Below are positions 23,262 to 35,987 of a stretch of 64,000 nucleotides of DNA, piece after piece (position 1 is the first letter of the stretch; every line of letters starts with the position of its first letter). Source of the stretch: Galbula dea. Taxonomy: Eukaryota; Chordata; Aves; Piciformes; Galbulidae. Below the pieces are notes generated by a model. It worked only from the letters and a program-made list of their open reading frames with translations. It was not told the origin of the DNA and made no database searches. The position numbers and the translations under genes were made by a program. Where the stretch lies: contig VWZX01006822.1 in assembly GCA_013399015.1 (NCBI GenBank), forward strand, positions 186,001-250,000, in the 5' to 3' direction.

Positions 23262-26200
23262 ATGAGTGGACAGGAAGACCGAGGAGATCCAGCAGATATG
23301 GGTGATGTAACAAAAAGTGGAGAATATGAGGATGATTTTGAAAAAGACCTTGAGTGGCTAACTACTGAAGAAGAAAAAGAAAACCTGGGTGAAAGAGAGG
23401 TATTTTTTAAATTAAATGCTAAATGCCTTATTAAGAAAACAAAATTGAGTAATACTTGAAATCATAAGCACAAAATTCAGTGTGGTTTGAAATGTGTGGG
23501 TACATTCAATGAATTTTGACAGGCAAGCTTATTTGGAATTATAGTGACAAACAGTTTGATGTAGTGGAGAGGTTAGTTCTGATTGCCTTAAAACAGAAAA
23601 TCCAGTGTTCATTTAACATAGTGAAAAGTACTTCTGGGTTCCTTTCAGTGTTCAGCCAACACATGTTCTGGTTTTATGCTGTCACTGATCACTTTGCTGG
23701 GCAAGCCATGGTTAGTTCAACTTTGTGCAGATGTGAATATGGAGAAACTGCCAGAGAGTTGTTAATGCCAAAAAAGCTATGTCCTATGCATGATTTGATA
23801 GCCTGTTTTAGAGTTAGGGTAGTTAGCCCTGCTCTTCTCTCTTGCTGTTTCTTTTCTCTTTCTCTGATACTGTTCTTTGCTGGGAGAATGGACTAGTTTA
23901 TTTTCATTTCTTTAGAATTCTGAACAAATTGAAGAGGATATTGAAGCACAAACTGTTAAAGTTGCAGACAACTTTGAGGAAGAAAGTGAGGAAATGGAAG
24001 AAAATCCAGATCAGTCTTCAGAGGCAGACGGAGATGAGAAAGTGAGGCCATCCAATGAAGAAAGCTTGGAATCCAGGTCTGATACTAAACAGGGAGACTG
24101 TGTATCTGATACTGATAGTGAAAGCTCAATCCAGGAATCCAAGCTGGAAAGCCAGCAGGAACTGGAGGAGGAAGAGGATGACGAAATAAAGCGTTACATC
24201 TCAGAAAAGATTGAAGAAGCCAACAAGCTGCTGGAGAATCAGGCTCCTGTGGATCAGAACAGAGAGAGGAAGTTAAAATTTAAGGATAAGCTGGTGGATC
24301 TTGAAGTTCCTCCTCTTGAAGATGCTGAAGTTTGTAGAAGTGACCTTGCAAGAGGAGATGATGTTTCAGTTGGGCTGTCCCAGTTGCATATTTCTAATGA
24401 AATGGGAGAGGAAAGCACATCCCTTTCACCACGTGCTGGCAAGGATGAGGAGAAGAAGAATGGGAAAATCCTAGTGGAAAAGGATGGGAAGTTTGAACTG
24501 TTAAGTTTACGTGATATTGAAAGCCAGGGCTTTTTGCCCCCAATAAGTGTTTCTTTTACTGCTGTTGAAACTCAACATATGTCTCCAAAATCTTCACTCT
24601 CTGGCCCTTTTGGCACTGTCTCTCCACTGAAGGAAGTCTCACCAGTAAGACCAGGAGCACACTCTTCTTCTGCGGGTGGAGAAGAGAGTGTGTATTTCCC
24701 TAAGCCTCCCTCTAACCCTAAGAGATGTCCAAATTCTGCTGTCAATGCTGCAAGAGGTCTGGGAAAACTGAAGACTCTGCAGAGGGTGCAGTCTGCAAAT
24801 GTCTCTGTGAGAAGCTCCACTTACTGCCTTCCTCCCAGGCACAAAGAGCTGAGGAAGCAGTTAGAACAAAAGAAGGAAAAACTGAGGAAAGAGGTAAAGA
24901 TACAGAGGCAACGAGCAGGTCACAGAATGACACCATTCTGTTCCTCTGCTTCTCACAGGAGAAATGAAATGTTTATTTAATATATCCTTCCTAGGTAGCC
25001 CTTCTTCAGCTGTGTTGTGCTTACTGCATCTGCTTAATGGCTCTCTTCCTACGAGGTTCTATTAGAGGCCCATTGTTCACTAGCATGTAGCACATGGTAG
25101 TGCATCACCACAGGTTACACTGCCATGCAGGGAGTTGACATTCACCACAGCCATGCAGGTGCACATTTGGGTGCTCCTGAAGTATGTAACAGGCAATTAT
25201 CACATGGGAGAGTGTTCAGTCATAAAATAAGATTTACACAGGAGAATAACTGGGACAACTATGAACAAAGAGAGGTGTGGTTAGCAGGTAGGGAAAATAC
25301 AGCTGATTTCAAAGGAGGGCTGCCTTGTTGCTTCTGTAAGATGCATGCAGGTCAAGTCATGTTGACCAAGAAGATAACTGGATACTTTTTTCCTGTAAAG
25401 GTTTTGCATGGGTGAGTGTTGTAGTCAGTTTTTTCATCAGGTTTGTTGCAAGCAAAACAGATTCCCTTTCTCTGTAATTGATACTACTTTTCCTTCTTAT
25501 TTGGTTTTACCTGTATGCTACACAAGAGGACAAAAGGAAGAAAAACATTCCCAGTACTAAGGTACTGGGATACTTCTAGTATCATAAAGGGCAGTAATTT
25601 AAAAGAAAAAAAAAATTCTATTGTAGATAATTGAATCAGTGTCTTATATATTACTGGGAAGAAAAACAAATCCTTTTAATTCTTTACTAATTCTTTATTC
25701 AGAAAAAAAATAGTATTTAATAGTCAACCTCTGACAGGAAATTATGATGATGCTATTACCAAAATGTAACTTACTGTCTATGTTGCTCTATAAAAAGAGC
25801 ATGAAGCAGCTGGCCTTTTTCTGTGCCACAACTGTTCTAAGTAAGCTGGCTAAGTAGGTTCAAAGGTTGCTTTCTCTCTGGGGAAATAGGTTTAGACTGC
25901 TTTATTTGAAAGTTTGCTGAGGCTTAGCTTAGTAACAAGGGCTATGAAATGTGAAGAGCAACTAATGTGTTTTCTTTGTACACACAAGACTACATCTCTT
26001 GATACCATACTCTGCATATTTAAAGTAAAAGGTAAGGTGGTGGAGGTAAGGAAGGTTCTTTTCCTAACAGTGTGTGCTAAATCTCCTCCTCTGTTGGCTG
26101 ACTTATGAGAAGGTAAGAATGCATTACCTTATTTCTTCCTTCTTGAATGGAGTTCTTCCATTCTGTGATGGATTTCACAGAACACTTCTTGACACTACTA

Positions 26201-28612
26201 GAATCCATCTGCTTCATTTTGATGTAGTTTCTCTCATTTCAGTAAATCACTAATTGGAAATTTGGAGGGTAGTCTGAAAGTTCTGTGTAGGTGGGAAGAA
26301 CATCATCTGCAAGAAGAAGAGATTTCTCTGAGTGTTAAAATGAGTGGGGATTGCAGCTTTTCTGTCAAAGAGAGTCAAAACCTGGGAAAATGTCATAATC
26401 AGCTTTCTGCAGTGTTGCCTGAAAACGTTTCTCCTCCTTGTAGATACTTGTCATTAGCTAAAATGTCACTAATAATTAAAACCCCCCTTTTCTCAATTTT
26501 GTAAAAATCAGTTCCATTTGTAAACTTGAAAAAAGTGTTAAGCTATTAATACTCCTTAAGTAAATTCATTGCAACTTCACATCCAGAAAAAACTACTGAT
26601 TTATAAGGTGTAGTGCCTGCAATCTATAGATGGTTAAATATCCTTGAGTGTTTAGTGGTCCCTCAAGCCTGAGAGCTGTATTCACTTTCAAAATGCAATC
26701 AGTTTAAGCTGATTTTAAGGCAAACTGAGCTGTTGGGCAGGTTCGAGTTTGTAGTAAGCCTTCAGCTGCTGCTATTGAAATGTCTGAGTTCAGTTGTACC
26801 AGGGAAATTGAGGTAATCACAAAGAGGGTTAGACTGAAAGTATCTGAATGTAACATGAGTTGCAGAAGTGCTCAAACTCATTTCTTTCTAAAAGTAATAT
26901 CAACTGTGATGCAGTCATTGAGTATTCCTGTTTCATCATTGGTTTTGTCTCTTTCCCCTATAATCAAAATGCTTTGCTTATTGTCTTTGAAGACCTTTGC
27001 AGATTAAAATGATTCTCTTAAAAACTAAGTTTATTCACTCTTTATTCCATTTAAGGAAGAAGAAAGAAAAAAAGAACAAGAAGAACAGAAGAGAAGAGAG
27101 AATGAGATGGTTTTTAAAGCTTGGTTACAGAAGAAGAAAGAACAAGTGCAAGAAGAAAAGCGAATTCGTCGTGCAAAGGAGCTAGAAGACTTGAACAGCA
27201 AAGTAAGATCACTGTCATGTAGGACTGGCATCTATAGTGCTCTTGTTCAAACAGGAAAAACAAATTGTAAGCCAGTGTTCTTAGCTAAGCATAGGAACTT
27301 TTATAGTGATAGGAAGTGGTTTTGTTACATGTTTTCAGGGAAGAGCTAGATTGACTTGTATGTTTAGGACAGTTCTGCTTGGCAGAGTGGCTTGCCTCTT
27401 AGAAGCTACATCTGTGAACTTAATAGCTGTAAAATCACAGGAGATGCAGAGATGCTGCTTCTCAGCAGGAGCATGACTTGACTGAACCTTGCAGTCAACA
27501 GTAAGGAAACCTTTTGAAGTGTATTCCTCACCATCAGAACTTGCTGTCAAGCAGTGAATGCAGATGACCTGACTGAAACCTGAGGATTCAGATGCCTTCT
27601 TCTGAAGTCCCTCTGCCTTGCAGTGATGGGCTTGAAAAGCTAAATTAAATGGGTTTTAAAACATACCACTTGAAATGCTTGCTCATGGATCTCTTCCAGG
27701 CCAGATTAGCATATGCTGTTTGCTTATGAAGTATGGTTTGTGAATGGGAGATGTCAGCAGAGTTTGAAAATTTATTAACATAATTAAGATGAAGTCTGTT
27801 TTGAATAGGACAGGAGCAGGAATCCAGAAGAAGCCTTCAAGTTATGGCTTAAGAAAAAGCACCAAGAACACATGAAAGAAAAACAGATAGAAATGCTGAG
27901 ACGCCAAGCTGAGGGAATTGCCCTTTTTCCAAGAACAGAGGAATGCAACAGAGCCTTTAAAGAGTAAGTAGTCATTCCTAGGGGATCAGACTTGAAAAAC
28001 TGGTAGTCTGTCATCTTCAGAGTGTGGTTATTTTATGATGCAGATTTACAGCTGAAGTCATTCTTTTGAGGGGGTGGTTTGTTGTGGGTTTTTCTCCTTT
28101 ACACATGATGACACAGAAACTTACACCCTAGCAAAAATACATCAATTCCTTGATGTTGGTTGTTCACTGTTGTGAAATTACTTGTCAGAACCTGAGCTGA
28201 AATAGTGAATTACTTCTGCTGAAAAAGGGAGATCCTTCTCCTCTTCCCCATTTTGCTGATTCTGGAGCAGGCTGGGGTTGATTCAGTTCATTAAACAAGC
28301 AGAAAGTTAATAAAATGATGGTTTTTTTTGACTTCCCCTTGAGTCCATGAGCTCAAACAGCTTAAAAGAGGTTAAGGTGAGTGCAAAAGCAGGAGAATTG
28401 GGATGGAAGAGTACTGCCAGTACTTCTAGTCCTCTTTCTCTCTCTACAGATGGCTGAAGAGAAAGAGAGAAGAGAAACGAGCAGAAGAACTGGCTGCTAA
28501 AGAGAGAGTGAGGCAGCTTAGGGTAGAGGCCAGAAGAGCCAAACAGCTGCAGAACATCTGCTACATTAGTTCAGAGCCCAAACTCTTTCGCTTCACAGAC
28601 CATTACAGCTGA
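23262..28612 (+). CDS. CCDC181: Coiled-coil domain-containing protein 181, five coding exons
   Basis: CCDC181 is a microtubule-associated protein of sperm flagella and motile cilia. Exons are 23262-23399, 23916-24893, 27056-27202, 27809-27963 and 28450-28612, with consensus splice sites and matching phases. They total 527 codons including TGA (526 aa; human 509). Conserved marks are 'EYEDDFEKDLEWL' (residues 21-33), 'SKLESQQELEEEEDDE', 'RERKLKFKDKLVDLEVPPLE', 'DGKFELLSLRDI' followed by 'SQGFLPPI', and the C-terminal 'RFTDHYS'. The first two thirds are acidic and low-complexity. The last third is a charged helical coiled coil with three F-K-x-W-L repeats (Trp395, Trp434, Trp474). The start codon is chosen because it precedes the conserved acidic N-terminal motif and lies 23 bases after a good acceptor. 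The gene is tail-to-tail with BLZF1, as in human. Confidence 0.95.
24894..27055 (+). other. CCDC181: CCDC181 intron between coding exons 2 and 3
   Basis: The donor is AGAG|GTAAAG and the acceptor is CATTTAAG|GAAG. Moderately AT-rich, with no nested gene or recognised repeat. The upstream introns (23400-23915) and downstream introns (27203-27808, 27964-28449) are likewise empty by eye. Confidence 0.8.
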
Positions 28613-29300
28613 AAAACTGATGGAACTGCAGCATTCTTGGTGGGAACCCTCTACATTTTTACAGCTTGAGCTTTTGCTCTTTATAACTCCTGACTTCCTG
28701 TGGTGGTGTTAAAGCTTTCAAGCAAGTTTAATAAGTACCTTTGCTGACAATGATTTTACTATCTATTTATTTGTAATTTTGGTGAAAAGCCTGCTTTTGT
28801 GTGTAACTCGGGGATCTTGCTTTGCCCAAATCTAAGTCAGTGTGAGATCTATACATGAGAGTGGCAAATACACATTCCTGCCTTTAAAAGATAAACTCCA
28901 CCATGAATTTCTGGGTGCAGGCTATTAAGTACAATTTGCTGGATTGATATTGCTGTTTGCTGCTGCTTGTGGTGAAGTCTGTACAAGGTGTTATGTTGTT
29001 GGAAAATGCTGTTTCTTGTACCACTTTCTATTGATCTGTTGACCAGCTGTTAATCCTGGCTAGACTGGAGGACTATCTTGGTTTAGCTGAGGGAAAGTGG
29101 TCATTGAAAGCTAACAGGTACCTTAACATGCAACAGTTTTTGAAACTTATTTCTGTGAGTCATGTTCAGTAGTTTTCTATTCCATGAAATTAAAAGGTTC
29201 TGTGAATTATGACCTTTACCAATATCAAAGAAGTTGGATACCTTGTATATATGTCCATGTTTGCTAATTTAATTAAAATAAAACTACATCACCTTACTCA
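28613..29300 (+). other. CCDC181: CCDC181 3' UTR (predicted)
   Basis: About 0.7 kb of AT-rich noncoding sequence running from the TGA to the AATAAA at 29277-29282. No other feature was seen. Confidence 0.65.
29277..29282 (+). terminator. CCDC181: Polyadenylation signal AATAAA for CCDC181
   Basis: A canonical AATAAA, the last and best signal after the CCDC181 stop, in the stretch 'aattaaaataaaac'. It lies 665 bp past the stop codon and about 630 bp before the opposing BLZF1 signal. Confidence 0.65.
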
Positions 29301-29904
29301 GATAAATCGTGAACTCTCTTCAGAGAACATGCTGAGGTCACTAATGAGGTTAGTGGAAGGTGAGGAGTATTCTGTCTAGCTATGTGTCCAACTGATTGAA
29401 TAATCTGGCATTGTTCTTCTGTTTTTCCACATTCCAAGTGTTTTCTGTAAGTATTGTAACAGACAGAAGCATAGTAGATGCAAAGAAAATTTGTCATTAA
29501 TATTTTTCTCTTACTATTTTGGAGATAGTTATAGGCATACCAAGAGTGTACTGGTGTTTGACCAGAGGGTTCCAAGTTGCAGCTTTTGCCAGCATAAAGA
29601 GCATGGATGTGAAATGAAAATTTCACATGGTAACGAGCAACAGGTGCCTTCCTTCTTCTGGTACCTTCCCCTGACACTAAGGGCAAGAAATGCTTCCTGT
29701 GTCTAGCAAGCAAATGCAGGGGGAAAGTTTGCAAAGGTTCACTCTATCTCCCCTACTGCAAAAGAAGTGCCTCTTGGTTCACTACCTCAGACCAACTGAA
29801 GGGTTTTACAGTTCAATGTCATATAGTTCCTTTTATGCTGCAGAGAAAATGAGGTCAGAAATACAGCTATATTAAATCCAAAATTGCAACCTGAAAGCAA
29901 TTAA

Positions 29905-31086
29905 AGAAAATTTATTGTAGCTTTCTTCATGCAAACCAAAGCATGGCCAGCAACAGGAAGAACTTCTCACTAACCTATCCTGTTCATGCTATGAGATTCA
30001 AAGGAAAACTGGGTGAAAGCAACCATTTCAGAAGCCTTCTACCCCAGCCAGACAGCTACACACGATAAATTTGGGAGCGAAACTAAGGAATTAAAAATGC
30101 ATATTTGCATCCTCCTACCTTTCCTCTTTACATCTGCAACTTAAATAGGTTTCTTTGGTTTTAGCAGATCATCTGCTAAAAGTCCTCTTTTGAACCTACC
30201 TAAGGATTATAAAAACAAACAAGTAAAAAAAATGTACTTTTTTTTTTTTTACCAGTACTTGTGCAAACTTAGTGGTTATCTTCAGCTTCCCATAGCACCC
30301 AGAAAGACCTTGGGCAAGGTCTTAGTTCTAATGCTAGGTCAGGTTTCAACACTGTGTACTAAAGGAGGGGTATCAGTCTGTCTCTGCTGAGGTCCAGCTA
30401 TGTAAGAGATTCACTCCAGGAGCTGAAACAGATGGAAAATCCATTACTTTAACTTGATGGAAACAAAAGAATAATCTCACCCCACCCAGTTTTCCAGAAT
30501 CCATGTATAACCAAGTTACTATTTATATATTATAGCTTAATTCAAGTTCTTTTTCCTTCTTGCCAGGAGGGCTGCAACACTGCATATGGTCTAACTTTCA
30601 AAACTTAGAGCTATGAATAATCATTGCACATATTCCTTTTTATTACTAAACTTAAAAGGTTGAACAGAGACTTGGGAACAAATCATCACCTTGGCCAGGA
30701 CTTCAGCATGGAGCTGACCATTTCCCATGGTTATGCTTTTTTCTCCTTCTAAAGAGAAATTCACTGAGAGTTGCTAGTAAGACTGTAAACTTTAAACAGA
30801 CAAGGGCATCACTGTGCTTTAGAAAGTGAACCAGCAATACATTTTTGGTCTTGCCTTTGTAGATGAAAGTAAGTAGTTTTCCAGACTGAAAAGTAGTAGA
30901 AATATTCCAGAGGCTGGGGAAATCCTGTTAGTCCCTAACTTCAAGAGGTAGAGAGGCAGAAACTACATAACTTTTAATGTTAAACCCACCCATTATGGAA
31001 AGAAATAGGAAAAAGGGAAGTCTGCTGAACATCAGAGAGTGTAATTCTCCAGAAAAAGTGCAGGTACAGTTGCATTGGTTGTGTTT
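29905..31086 (-). other. BLZF1: BLZF1 3' UTR (predicted)
   Basis: Noncoding sequence between the BLZF1 stop (TAA at 31087-31089 on the minus strand) and the distal poly(A) signal. The extent is inferred; no coding potential or repeat was recognised. Confidence 0.45.
29911..29916 (-). terminator. BLZF1: Polyadenylation signal AATAAA for BLZF1 (minus strand)
   Basis: TTTATT on the + strand reads AATAAA on the minus strand, about 1.17 kb past the BLZF1 stop. Other candidate TTTATT sites nearer the stop (around 30640 and 31475) could be used instead or as alternatives. Confidence 0.4.
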
Positions 31087-34000
31087 TTAAAGGGCTATCA
31101 GCTCTCCTTGACAATGATTGCAACAGTTGAAAGTTACATCTTCATATCTTGTATATGGGTGAAACCTTCCAATATTCTTCTTTGTGGAAAGGAAGGAAGA
31201 TGGAGAAGTCTCAGAAAAAGAAACTTCTGTTGATGTTTCTGTGCATGCAGCTGGATCCAGAACACGAAGCACCTAAGGATGGAAAGATGGAGACTGAAAA
31301 TGTATCTATTAAGTTTAATGGGTTTTATCCTTTACTAACAGCTAGGAAGTTTTTCTGCTCAAAAGCCATTTTTCCATCTTTTTTTCTTATAAGTTGAAAA
31401 CTAAGAATCTATCAATATAAAGACACTAAGGGCTCTTTATAAACTTGTACCTCCATCAGAAATCCAAGGTATGATTTTATTGAGAATAAAAAAAATTCTT
31501 ATCTTTTTAAGAGAGATCAGCAAAACCAGGCAAGCATGAAGCATGACAGGGATCACTAGGCACTGCGAGCCTCCTGCTGCTCATCTATTACTCAACTGCT
31601 TCCAGACTAAACAGTTTGGTGTTTAAATAGCAAGCTAGACCAAGATTCCTGCAGTGGAACCTTATCTTGGAAGATAATCGTTTATCTTTTCTGTGTTTCC
31701 ACCCACTTGCAAGAGAAGAGATTTTCAGGGCAACAGTCTACTGCTGAAGTGTTATGACTGATTCCCACCTGAATTTCTTCTCCCACTCAGTTTTTAAATT
31801 CAACTAAGTTATTTTTAGTTTGCTTTCTCCTGACACACTAACTCTAAACAAATTTTGACCCAGCCACTTGTGGTGCTGTGGACAGAGAGAAAACCAGTAT
31901 GCTTCTTCATATCATTTACATCCTTACCATTTCAGCCATTTTCTCAGCAGGGGTATTGCAAAACTCCAGAGCTGCTGAAGTCTTTCTTGGACTGTTAGTG
32001 CCAACATTTCCAAGCAGATGAGAGCTTACAGCTTTGGCTAGCTTACAGTTCACAGCAGCTAGCTCTGTTGTAGTGTAAGGTTGTGCACTAGGATAGTATG
32101 TCTGTTGTCTTCCCCACTGAAGAGAAACCATCAGCTCTTCCAGCAGCCTGTGCAGAAAGGGGAAAAAAAAGCACAGCACTATTAGTGGGTTTTGTACTCT
32201 CTGTTATCAGCACAGAGCACACTTCAGAGGAATTATCCCTTCCCAAAACTTAATGGAGAAGCTAAATGTTAGCCAAAAGAAAAAAAAGTGCTTAAAAACA
32301 AGGAGGCAAGCGGGCTATTCTCTAAGGCAAGGCCTCACCAACACAGTATTTTAATACTAGTAAAATTTCTTTGACATCTGGCAGGATAAGCACTAAAAAG
32401 TCAATGTGGGTAGACAGATCCATGTTTTGGGAGGAGATAAAGTCAAGACAGTAAGTGATTAAATAGAGAGAGCCTGAGGATGTAAGCAATCTCACTTCTA
32501 CAGTATATTACCCCTCAGACCTCACACCTCCAGGGAATGAAGACACAATTCATGCTACTTTGGCCCTTCCAGCTCCGAGACTGCAAAGTGATTGTTTATC
32601 CATCAGCATAACTGATTTTTGTTTAGTATATCTGGAACAGAGGAAAGTTTGCTTCTTCTCTGGCCTAGAATACACTGACAGAAATAAAGCTGTTGCAGAG
32701 AGAGCCTGGATTAGCCAAATCATACTTGTGTGTGTCAATCATCTCTTGGCGGAACTGATGGCGTTCATTCAGTAAGTCCTGGATTGCACTTTGTGCATCC
32801 CTGGTTTGACGCTGAAGCATTGCTCTGGTGTTGGTTAGCTCATCAGCCATAACCCTGCAAAAGAAATCTCCATTACTAGTGTAAGTGAGCAGTTTGAAAG
32901 TCACCTCTATTCTACCACAGACTGCCATTTGTCAGCTCAAACTAAGGATTAAGATGCTGTTCTCACTCCCCTCCCCCACAGAGAGCCTGTATCAACCTAA
33001 TTACAAAGGACATGTATTAAGGATAATTTCTGCTCAGCTACAGTCAGTAGGAGACTGTATACTATTACCATTTCCTTCAAGCAGTAAGGTCTTTTGTAAT
33101 ATGTATTAAGTATCAATTAAAATTCAGTCAGTTATATCTGGGTACAGTAGAAGATTAAAAATCCTAGAATAGTGTTTACTGATCTGGTAAGACAAGTACA
33201 CTTGGCAAGTTAAAAGTCTAATCCACTGTCAAATGAGATTCTAACATTCAAATCAGCTATAAAGGTTACAGAAGTACAGTCAGGTTCTTAGCAGTACCAC
33301 CAGTGTTTAATGAAGTGGGCCCCCTAGTCTTTCTTCCATCCTGAGCTGCTCCTCCCAGTAGATCCCTGAACCACTATCAGCAGAGTTCTTAATCAAATCA
33401 ACTTCATCACAAACAGATGATTGTATTACACCGGGGATAGGGATGAAAAATCAAGCTAATTACCTTTAAGGTAAGTCAAGACAGCTGTCCTGGAAGACAT
33501 TTTTAGACTGTGTGTGGTTTAGGGTTTATCAGAATTAAGAACATCTCTTGCTATTTTGACAAGAACTGTAGTTAACATTTTAGGTTTAGGACCCACTGTA
33601 TTGCCTGTGAAAACCAGAACTATTCAGATTTACAAGGAGCTTACTCTTCTTTGCACTTCCTCTGTATACTCCAATTGCATAGTAGGTGTCAGTATAACTC
33701 TGTGGCCCTCTGTCCTCTGCATATAGAGGCAGGATGCCAGGCATTGCAATGGGCCTGCATAATAAAAGACTGCAGGAGAATGCTGCAACAGGTCTGTAAA
33801 AGGGAGTACCTGCTGGCCAGGAATTTGCTTCGCCACACGTCACACTGGATGGACATGCGCTCTAGCTGTTCAGACAGCTGAGACATATTCCGGCCCAGGA
33901 CCTCGTTTTCTAGGATGAGCTGATTTTTCTCTCGAGCCATCCGTTCAAAGTGATACTGCAGATCATCCCCAACAGAAGCAACAAGTAACTTCTTCAGCTC

Positions 34001-35949
34001 TCGATTCACCTAGAATGAAACCAGATTGTCTTGTAGTTATCAATGTAGAATGAAACACCTCCTACTTCCAGAATGCAGTGCAAGTTACTACAGCTTGCTA
34101 GCAATAAATTGCCTTTCTCCTTCCAGAATGAGAAGCATCCAGTGCCGAATATATTAAGGCTCATAATCCACCTTAGTGAGCATAAATATTTGAGACTAAT
34201 GCACATTAACAAATTGTTTAAATTCTAACAGAGACCAAAGAGGAAGAATGAAAGCCTCCTACATGAAACCAAATTTCAGCAATATTCCTTTCTTGAATCA
34301 GTAAGATGACAAAGGATTAGACAAGACATCCCCAGAATATATTACATTGACATTTATATTCCCTCCTTCTGTGGCAACATTTTTCACTTAGTGGTTAAGT
34401 TGAAGAGCAAAAAGATCCATTTCCCTACAGCCCTCTAAGTGCTTCTCCTAGCTTTAAGCCTTTGAATTCTGTCATCATTGTCATCACTGGATTACTGAGA
34501 CATACTTCTACTCTGCATCCTAGCTGCTAAGTTCAAAAGGGAAGCTATTTGTTTCAGGCTGGAGTGTCATAGCAGTTCTCTTTGGTCACATTCACAAACT
34601 GTTTATGTAAACCAAAGCAGCTCAGCTGTGCAAGAGAAAACCCCTTTCGTTTCTTACCTCTGTCTGTACACGCAGCTGATTAGAGAGCCCTTCTTTATCC
34701 TGTAACAGTCGCTTTTCTGAGTTCTTTAGTTTTTCAATTGCATTTTTCAGCTCTGTCTGTTCCTTCTTGGGATCTGTGGCTCCCTCTGACTGATGGAATG
34801 TATCTCCTTTATGTCCCACTGATTTAGCTACCTTAGCATTTTTAATTGGAACAACATGGCTGATAGCTGCTTTGGGGACCAGTATACGAATAGCTTCAAT
34901 TTCCACTGATTTATCAGCATGTATTTTCCCTAGCTGCAGAACTCCAGGACTCAAGGAAGAGACTGGCTTTTTATGTGGGCTGTGGTGGATGTGATGGTTT
35001 GTAGCACTGGCTCCTGTGATTACTTCCGGTGATTCAGCTGTCTGCTCTGTTTCCATGCCATCTCCAGGTCCTCGGATTGGTGAGGAGGCATCATCAACTA
35101 ACATTTAGAAACAGGAGAAGGAAAGGTCACCCCTTTTCACTTTGTTAGTGTCCCACTGTAACTCTTCACTTAATTTCTGCACTTCAAACCCTACAGATTT
35201 TAACTGCCCACTACATGTGTAAAATAGCCCTTTGCAACAGCAATTATCAAACATAAGTTAGAGAAGTTCTTACTCAAGTGTGTGTTGCTCATTAATACTA
35301 ATAGTATGAGACACAAACATTGAAATGACTTGTATTGATCTTGATTTCCTGCTGCCATACAAGATGAAATGCAGACATGGAAAAGAGTTAGGACAAAGAA
35401 AATTCTTGGTAATATTACTCACAGGCTGAAACCAAAATCAGGCTTAGGGACTTTTAGTAAAGTTTCCTTACAATGAGTGAAAGGAAGAAAGTTTCTTAGA
35501 ACATAGCTACACACATTGATTTTTAACTCATACTGTGGGCAGTAACATGAGCCTGTGCCCTCTATCCAAATAATGAATATCAAAAATGCTACAGTAACAC
35601 CATTATATTGCCCAACTTTCAAGTTGGCTGAATTAGTATCTAAACACAACAGGAGGACTGACAGGCAAGAGTACAGACAGACAACAGTACCAGTGACTAA
35701 CTTGTTTTTCAATACAAAGCTGGATTACAAAACTACATTCAATAATGCTCCATCCACGCAGCTCTAGCTTTCACTGTAACAATAAAGTCACACAACTACT
35801 TCCAAATAGCTACACAAAAGGAGTAAGTTTAAATGAATAGAACCTTGCATACAGTGTAACCCTGGTCTTTAAAATTCAAGTTAAAGCACTTTCAATCCAA
35901 TCTGCGTTAGACATCACATGAACTACCCACCTTTTTCTACAGATGTCAT
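31087..35949 (-). CDS. BLZF1: Golgin-45 / basic leucine zipper nuclear factor 1, six coding exons
   Basis: Golgin-45 is a medial-Golgi coiled-coil protein that binds GRASP55 (GORASP2) and Rab2 and keeps Golgi stacks intact. Exons in transcript order are 35949-35931, 35097-34658, 34009-33810, 32854-32726, 32147-31928 and 31272-31087; all have GT...AG borders with consistent phase. They total 398 codons including TAA (397 aa; human 400). The start ATG (35947-35949) begins MTSVEK and splices to 'DDASSPIRGPGDGMET', matching the human N terminus. A coiled coil runs over about residues 115-275, including 'LLQDKEGLSNQLRVQTE', 'VGDDLQYHFERMAREKNQ' and 'QLSEQLERMSIQCDVWRSKF'. The C terminus carries the cysteine cluster CCNHC (386-390) and the end GELIAL, the known PDZ-type ligand for GRASP55. 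Some open-frame starts inside exons are valine GTG codons at splice acceptors, not real starts. Confidence 0.95.
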
Positions 35950-35987
35950 TTTCTCTTTGGCAGTCAGCTCTTCCTAACTACATCAGT
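35931..35987 (-). other. BLZF1: BLZF1 exon 2, containing the start codon
   Basis: On the minus strand the acceptor CCTCTTCAG precedes 35987. The exon has 38 bases of 5' UTR, then the ATG and 19 coding bases up to the donor AAAAG|GTGGGT. It is easily missed because only six codons plus one base are coding. Confidence 0.8.

Noticed and set aside
26150..26190. An 'attctgtgat' stretch considered as a second CR1 end
   Set aside because: Only about ten bases match and the preceding CR1 3' sequence is absent.
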